Notes under the pieces: model-generated | Seen by the model: only the letters and a program-made list of their open reading frames with translations | Database searches by the model: none | What the model was told of the DNA's origin: nothing | Position numbers and translations under genes: made by a program | IMG/VR virus record: IMGVR_UViG_3300042465_003545 | Span: 1-63,748 of that record | Direction: 5' to 3' (one strand) | Source of the DNA: a virus | Length of the DNA: 63,748 nucleotides | In this document: one piece after another, positions 24,001-33,000 of the stretch | How the letters are laid out: each line of letters starts with the position of its first letter | Numbering within the stretch: position 1 is the first letter of the stretch

Positions 24001-27000
24001 TAGGCTGCACAAAGAAAGCTTGGTTGCCTTGACCCGTGCGAATAGCCTCGATTAGCTCAGCCGTATGACCTACTCCTTCTTGTGGTTCAGGTTCCGCTTT
24101 CGGGATACCGTTGTTCAGAAGATCTTCGTAGATACGAGAAGCCTTAGAGATGTCAGCAGCAACACCGAGCGAGAACGAATCTTTTTGACCGCCTCGTAGA
24201 ATTGCTAGGAACTCTTGGAAGTATTTCAAGAACGTGCCGATCAATGTTTTGTTGCCTTTCAACTCACGAATCACTTCTTCCGTTGACTTACCATTCACGG
24301 CTTTCTCAACCTTGGAACGGAACCACTCGGCGGCTAGCACACGATCGGTCAACTGTCCGCTGCTGCGATCTTCTTCGATCACGCGCTTGCGTTCTGCTAC
24401 GTCGGGGTAAGCCGCACGGTAGTAATCACTGGCGACTTTATCCATGATGTCAGAGCCGAGTCCCTCAGCCACAGCATCGTAGTCTTCGGGCTTCATTACT
24501 GCGTTGGCAGCAACGTGGGCAACCTCATGTTTAATCAGGGTAGAAAGAATCTGATCTTGCAACTCAGGATCAGCGTCCTCGACAGAACGGGCGGCGACTT
24601 CAGGGTTGAACATTATTGTGCTACCTTTGACACCAAATGGTTGAGTGATAAAAGTATCCTCCACAAGGTTAAATCCTGCGGGTAAGATATTACGGATTCG
24701 GGATTCGATTGAGCTAGGCGGTTTGGTGCCCTCAGCAACTACAGAAAGTGTATTTTGGGGAGGAACGAATATCTGATTCTGCATATAGCTCAAGTAAAAT
24801 AGCGCGTCATACGGCATCCCTGCAACTTCTTGGGAGACACGCTCCGCAACTACGTCGCGTTCTGCGCCATTAGTGAACCGCCCCGAGGTCCTACCCTCCT
24901 CAAATTGAGGAGTAAAGACTTTACTAATCCTATTGCCTGCCTCCTCCTGCAACGTCTGTATCCTGTCTGAGTTGAACCCTCGGATGACGAGTGCGTCATG
25001 TGAGCCCGCCCTCATGCGCTCTAGCATAGCAGTTTCTAGCACAATTCGTGCGTACCCGCGTTCCTTACTTTGCTTTTCCGCCTCTGTAAACAGTTCTAAA
25101 TAAGAAGCTGGGGTGATGACAAGTGGGTTCCGCGCATTGATGGTAACCTCATTTCTAAACGCTCCCCGCGTCCACCTACCCATGTTCGACCACATAGCTT
25201 CGTCCTGCTCTTCCATCGCATAGAACCCATTACCGAACACGTTGTCCCTTTCCTCTTGGCTCACTTCATTTTTGAGCGACATGGGCTCACGAGAAAAATG
25301 GATTGCACGAATCGAGAGACTGGGTTCCTCGCTCGGAGAGAACCTGATGTCGTTGCTCATCGGACTGAAACGCTCCTGAAGCGGGACTCCAGTGAAAGGT
25401 TCGGCTGATTTAATTTGAGCTGGTGACTTTGTAATATACTCAGCAACTTCTACGCCACCGAGTCCTTGTTCAGTCCCAGTAATCGAATCGTAACCGTCAG
25501 TGTCAGCCTCAGTGATGTAACTATTTGGAGTCCCCACACCTGCTACCGTCTCATACGACGGTTTGATTAGGGTGTTCCCAAGATTCAAAAAGAATTTACC
25601 AGCAAGCCTAGAGTTCGACTTACCAGATCTGTTCACGTTCTTAGGAGAGAAGTAGAACCACCCACCAAAGTCACCAGCCATACTACTATCGAACTCAGTA
25701 AATTGTTCTGGAGAGCTTGTATAGTGCCATGCCTCAGTGTCGAACCCAACACCCCGAGCCGCTTTATCAACAAGGGCTTGTGCCTCCGCCAACTCATCAG
25801 GAGTCAGGGAGCCTTTGCGGGACTCAAGATCAGCGTGTCGGGCGTAATCTGCGCCAGTTAGCGCGTTGCCCGCAAAACGAAGATTCATATCCCCACCAGC
25901 CATCGACTCGATGAGGTCCATTGTTTTGTTGTTCAGTCGGATACGCGCCCTGTCGTAAGCAGCGTCAGCCGCGTCAACAGCCGAGCGTTGTTTAATGGAA
26001 GCGGAACGCGACCCATAAGTCATAGCTGACATGTCTACAAAGCGGATAAGCTCATCGAGTGCCGTGTCTACTTGCTTGCTGCGATTTCCAAAGATGCTGG
26101 TTATCGCATCCCATATACGCTGCAACCAACTACGACCGCCAGCGACTTCGACATTACGTAGAATATCTTGAACGTGTTTGTCAGTGAATACCGCAGAGAG
26201 GAACTCTTCGTTGTCCGAGAACGCGTGGCGGTAGAACGCATCGTCTACTGGGAACCCTGCTTCCGTAAACTTACGCTTAGCAAGAATACGTAGGGACTCA
26301 ATACGTTTGGCGATCTTAGGATCTTTCAGCGCATTGACAGTAAGCGCGTGGGTTAACTCATGAATGAGGACGTCACCAAGACCACGACCATTGTGCCCTG
26401 CCATGTTGAGGATCACGAGGGTGTCATTGATATAAAGCCCAGCAACCTGAGGATCGATGTTGGTCATCGATACTCGAATCTGCGACACGATGTCGAGATT
26501 GCTCAGTAGTAGGTTAGCCATGATCCTAAGGTGAGGTGCTCCGTTCTTGGCGATGTGGCGCAAAGCTTTCTCGGTGCTTTCGTTTAGCCCCATCTCTTGA
26601 GCCTCCTGAGTATTGATTCGGATGCGCTCGTCGATAAGTCTGACTGCGGTATCACTCAGCGAAGCGCGTATGTTTCTACCAGTAGTGCGCGTGCTGAGCT
26701 CGACGCGCATCATGTTCAGTTTAGTTTGTAGCGCGTTCAAATTACTGCGGGCTTCCACCGCCCTTGTTTCGATCGGTGTGAGTTGGTCCTGTATAGCTTG
26801 ATAATCTGCCTGAGCTTTCTCAAGACGTGCGGTAGCTTCGACTGACGCGGCTGCCGTGTCTACTTCTTGCAAGCTAACAGTCGTCGCCATCGCAACAGAA
26901 TCACGGGTATACTGCGCCTCGCTCTCCGCCAACGCCGCTTCGTCTGCTAGCGGAACTCTACTACCTTCAGCTTCGGTGATTTGCTCCCGCAACTTAATAG

Positions 27001-30000
27001 TCTTAGCCGACACTACATCAGGCACGTCCAACTTGCGCCTTTCGATCTCAAGATCCACTGCCTTTTGGCGGAGACCTTCGAGCGATTTAGACACTGTTTG
27101 TATCTCTAACTCTTTAGCCGCTATAAGGGCATCGTTCTCATACTCAGCATCTGAAAGCTGCTTTATTTCTTTTTTGATCTCACTTTTGCGTTTGGCAGCG
27201 GGCTTTTTCCTAGGGTTGTTTAGCTCAACAATAAGTATAGCTCTGTCTTCTCTAAAGGCGTCAGTAGTATCCCTAATACCCCGAATGTCATCGCGGATAG
27301 AGCGAATGTTAGCCATTGCACTGTCCCTATTCTGGATAGCCTTATTGGACGCGACTACGGTTGGATGCTTATCAAGAGCGGTACCCGACGCAACTTCATC
27401 TAGGCTCATACTCCTTGCGAGTTGAGATTTAAGATCAGCAACTTTGTTATCAAATGATAACAGAGCTTCTGCCGCTTTCTGAGTTCGTGCCTCTGCTTTT
27501 TTAAGCGCGTTCACTTCTTTAGTCGCGGCTTTCTTAGTCGGGGCTGCTGCCTGTTTCGACTCGTTGAACGCTACCTGAGCCTCACCAAGAACTTCAGACG
27601 CCTTCTGGAGTTTCGCGCCAAGTTTGGAGCCCTTATTACTCATGTCTTGGACAGCCTTCTTTTGCTCATTAACCAACTTAGGAAGCTCAGCCTCAAGGGT
27701 CGCGATAGTTTGTCTAAGGTCGGCTACTGTAGCCTCACCGAAACGAATAGTCCTAGTATTGTAACCGCGCACAGGCTGCGGTTTCGGAGCCCCGAGTTCG
27801 GGTTCAGGTATCGGGGTTACGGTAGCCCCTTGGTAGAACTCAGTTAGGTGTTTACGGACACTGTAAAATTTAACGCCCTTTTGTAGCGATTCGACAACTC
27901 GCTTAAAGTGGTTTACTTTTCGAGTGAGCGGATGCACACCACTTATGATGTCTATCTGCCCTTCTTTATGTTTGCGCATCTCAAGTAATTCGTCCAACTC
28001 TATGTTTAACGCACTGACTCTGACTTGGGCTTCAATGACAGTCATATTTGCGTATTCCTTATTCCTATTACGGAACTCTTGGTTATCCGCATTGGCTATG
28101 AATGAATTAAGGGAGCGGATAGAGTTACTAAGGCCACCTTTCCGATCTTCTATGTGTGAAATTTGTTCTTGTAGCCCCTTGATTAAATTCCGTGCGTCTT
28201 CAGTGATAATTATTCTAACACTACCTCTTTGTTTTACAGCAAGTTTTAGAAAATTCTCTGCGGTGGTCAGCGCCTTACGATGGTCTGCTTCTCGTTGAAT
28301 CAGTCTACGAATACCCGCACCTTCTTCTGACGTAGTGATCTTGACCACGCTATCGTAGTAGTCGTTAATAAAGTCTAGCTCGTTGGGGCCTTTTTTGGTT
28401 TCCTGTTTCGTTGGCGGACGTAGCGTTCCACGAGTAATCGGAAGCGTCTCTAATCGAGCTTGCACATCTTTGACAGACGGGGCTTGATCCATACCCTCAA
28501 ACTGAGCCCGATCAGGGAGCCAACCGAGATAATACATATACGCCGCAAGTTTGCGACCTTCTGTCGACGTGCTGAGATTTTTCACAGCATCACCCATAAC
28601 CAATAGCTTAGCGCCGAAACCGTAGGAGGTGTTGCCCGATACTTTTCCAGCTATGTTTACGTTGTAGAGCAACGCACTGATGACCGAGGATACACTAGAC
28701 TCATCATTGATAACCGTAGTAGGGTCTAGTTTGTTAACTAAGTCCACGAGTAGCGCCCTGATCATTGGGTCGCCCTCTGCGGCTGCGGTAAGAGAATCTT
28801 CCGTATTAGCATAAGAGTATTCTACGTCCTCGCTACTTGCAGCCCCAAGAATGTCAGACATCCTATCCAGTTTGCTTGAGAACGTGTCAAAGTCTTCTCG
28901 GAGGTTTGCCTCTAGGGTGAAACTACCTTCTTCCGACGCGGTCAAAAGAGCGTCGAACGAGGTAGATGGCACTTGGGACGCAACATTTGATTTCTTTGTG
29001 CGGTGACGTCCGTGAACTTCTGTTAGTATTTTACCTAGGTCTGGTGGGCTTGTGAAGTCGCTATACCTAGACGTAAAGTCAGCGTCGGGGACAAACAATT
29101 TTAGTCCAAGAGATTTCTGGAGCATGAACATTCCAAAGTTGGATAGGATAGCCCGATGGCGCACCTCTCCCGTAAAATTCATACCCTTAGAAAGATGCGG
29201 GAACGTCTTCTCTATTGTGGCCGCCGCCAATTCAAGCTTCACGCCCGCTGCTATGAAATTGCTCATAGCCTGTGCATCAAGGATTCCTCGAAGCTGCGCT
29301 TCAGACATTTCAGATACCGCTTCTTTTAGCGCCTTACGATTAGTTATGAAGTTAGCTTGTTGCTCGGGATCTACAGAAAGGAATAAAGTGCCATCTTTAT
29401 CTTGTGATGCTACCGCGTAATTCCAATTACCTACTTTGCCCTTGAACTGAATAGAGCGTGCGACTAGATCTGATACTCTGCTAGCCAGCACGAACATTCT
29501 CAACGCCGCAGTATATCCTATTACAGTATCGCCAATTATGTTAATCCGTTGTTGCTCGTCCCCTACTCTAAGGGTCTTGCTAGAAGCTAAAAAATCTCTA
29601 GTATTTACCCAAAGACTATTGAACAAATCTTCCGCGTTACTAGACGTAGGATTTATTACTTTAACGTAAGCCTGTGGTATCTCTTGGAAAGCAGATGAAA
29701 TATCCAGCGCATCCATGATGTTGTTAAGATTGGACGAAGCGCTAGTAGCGTTCTGCCCTTGGTTCTGTTCGTAAGGTGGCTCTACGTGAGTTACGAAACC
29801 ATTTACTACATTGATTGATGGGTTCAGCTTACCAAGATACTTATCGTCAACAAATATACCTGCGGTGCCCCCAGCCTCAAGCTGCGCCATAGTAATCGCG
29901 GGGTCATTAGTGAACACCATCGATTGGGTTTTTTTACCGTCTCTATCGGTTATAGTCTCGGACACAATAGGAGCCTTAACGGACGCCCCCTCCGCGTTAG

Positions 30001-33000
30001 TCCACTTGATATAGTCACTCTGGTTAAACGCTTTGTATTCCTCTGTCGTTGTAGGCACGTTGAACGTCGGATATTTTTCTTGGATAAGTTCTCTGAGATA
30101 CAGGCGCTTGCCCAACATGTAGGAGTTAGGGTTAGCCTCATCAATTCCTTTTGGGTTGAATATTCTACGGAAATCAGTAACGGGATACCCGTGGGCGACA
30201 AGCAAATCAAAAGCTTGTCTCTCTTCTTCCGTTCTAAACTTGTCCCACTTGTCCCGAGTGCTGTAGTCCACAATAGACGGTACTTTTTTATTCCGCTCTT
30301 TTTCTGCCGCTCTCTCAAGGGCTTCAGCCATAGCAGTGTCTGCCTTTGCTACGTAGTCATCCAACTGACTTAACGCAAAACTAGTAGCGACATCGAAGCT
30401 GTCTACTCCCTGCTCAGCGTTTTCTAGTGCGGCCATCTCGTTACTATAGCGGGTCTCAGTGCTCTTCAGTAGCTGCTCATACTTATCCTTGTTTTGGGCA
30501 TAAGCTTTACGGCTCCGAGGATTGTCCATGTCGGAGGTCCATCGATCCATTTTTTGTTTAAGTTCAAGTAGCGGTTTGATTATACGCTGTAACGTCTTTG
30601 TAATATCCGATACTGTGCGCGTGTCTACCTCGTCTTCAGTAGCGCCCGCCTCATCTTCAGTAGTGCCCTCCGCGTTGATAGGAGTGATACTCACGTCAGC
30701 AGGGGCTAGCTCAATATCCGCAAACCACTGGGAGCCCATGATTCTTACGGGGGCCATGTCCGCAATAGCAGCACCTTCTTTGGCTGCCATCTCGCGCATG
30801 TTCTCTAAGATATACTGGCGTTTACTACCGTCCTTTATGATGTTCTTTGAAAAAAGCTTACTGAATTGTGGGCTCAGTAAGTGTTCTTGGATCGCGGGGT
30901 CACCCGATACCCAAGCAGCTTCACTAGGAGTAAGCGCCTCGGTCCCAGTTCCTAGCGTAACGCCAGCAAACTTGAGACTCTGCGGCGACGGAGCTTCTTT
31001 TTCGATCTCGGGTTCCTCGTTCACTATACTTATGAAGGGAGTGAAATCTATTTGTGACACATTAACGGTAGCAGATATACCATCGAAACCTATAGTGACC
31101 TTCGTCCTCGCTACTTTCTCAACGACACCCTCGCGGACAGTTCCTTTGTATTGGAACTTGACAGTAGTGACCGCCCCGCTGCGTAGGGCTTTCATTACAC
31201 TACTGCGCTGCTCTTCGGGTATCTCAACAAAGTCGCTAGTGCCCTCGTCTTCTTCATCGACGTAGATCATGTTGTAGACTCTGGTTGCTTCTTCGAGTTC
31301 TTCGGCTAAGTCTACACTCTCTGGGTTCGTCTCCACAGCGAGTTCAAGGTTGCTGATGACTTGCTCTAACTCCTCTTGACCTAGGTTGGCGTAATCAAAA
31401 TCAATCTCTGGGTCGAGTATCGTAGATTGGCTAGGCACTAATACTCCCTTATCGACATTAAGTGGCTCGCCGCCTTTGACAATAAGATGGGCGATTGCTC
31501 TGTTCTTTTGTAATCTGTCCGTATTAACTTTGGCATTAAACGCCTTAGCGGCTTCCGCTTGCTCTGCGGGAGTCCTGCCATACGTGTCAACTTCCAGATA
31601 GTCATCCGCGTTCTCAGAATACTCTGCGGCGTCTCCTTTGACACTACCTCCCATAGCCCTAAACGCATCGGACACTTTATCACGAAACTCTTCCGTGGGC
31701 ATATTACCAGCAGGGTCAACTTTCTTAGCGATATAATCCCCAACCACACTAGCGGTCGAGGGCTCTATTCCCGCACTAGTAAGTATCTTCTCCGCAATTT
31801 TGCTACGTCCTTTATTGGTTACTGTTTCTACTTCAGCTAGCTCGCCATCAGGTTCTGCGACAACATCGATCTCAGCTTCAGCGGCGGGCGCGTCTTCCGT
31901 AGCAGCCGCTTTCTTCCCCCTCTTTTTAGTCGTGGTAGTTTTATTTACTTCGGCTGCGGCAGTAGCATCCTGTTTCCGTTGCTCTTTAATCTGCGCCTTT
32001 TGTTTATCTTTCCGTTCTTTATTCAGCTTGGAACTACCTTCGATAGGCGGTGTGTTCTTCTCCGCCTCAACCTGTTCTGTGGTCCGTGGCTCCAGTGATA
32101 TTCCGTAGTATCTAGCCGTCTCAACAAGAGCATCTTCTTGTGTGATGTGGATATCCATAGTGCTGTCGCCTCCTATGCTCTTGGCACGGAAAACAGTTAG
32201 CCCTACAGCCTTGCCTTTTTTGTTGTAGCTTACTTTTGTAGCTGGTCGGTAACTCGCATGAGGAAGCGCGTAGTTGATCGTCCCTCTCTTCACGACAGGC
32301 GAGCCCGCTTTGATCTGACCCTCTTCATTCTTAGTAACCTTAATGCGTGACTTGCGCTCGATTCTACCCGACGCTTTATCCGCAGGGTCTCCTAAAACTA
32401 CAGAAGTTTCTCCCGTCTTCAAAGGTTTGAAGAACTCAAGAATCATGTTTCCTGCACCGTCTCGCATTACCTTACCGCCATTGCCATCAAAGTAAGCAGT
32501 GCTAAACTCGTAGTCAGCAAGAAGCCCCGTAGTCGGATCGGATACAGGGTCCCAGTCTACGGTCTCTAGCTCAGCGATTGTTTCAGGAGTAACCGCTGTA
32601 TCGACTGGCGTCTCCTTAGGGAGATTAGACTCTGCGATGACCGCGGCGAGTGCTTCTGCCGTTTTCGGGGCTCCAGCATCTGTAAGCTTGCCAGAGATCT
32701 CCCCGAACAACTGGAGACGCGCAGACATAATCTTGCGGTCTTCGTTCAGCTTTCCTTTCTGTGTGAGTGTAGGGGCTAACTGTGGGGCTACGTTGAACCC
32801 TACGCCCATGAGACCACCGAGACCAGCGGCATACCAGATATTCTTACCTATCTCTGCGATGGGCGTGTCGCGGTTCAGCGCGGCGTCTTCCACCATCATT
32901 TGAAACGCTTGATCGACGCCCTCCTCGAAAGCTTCTCCGCCCCCCTCTCTAGCCCCAGAAACAAGAAACTGTTTAACGGCGCCAGAAGTAGCTTTGCGAA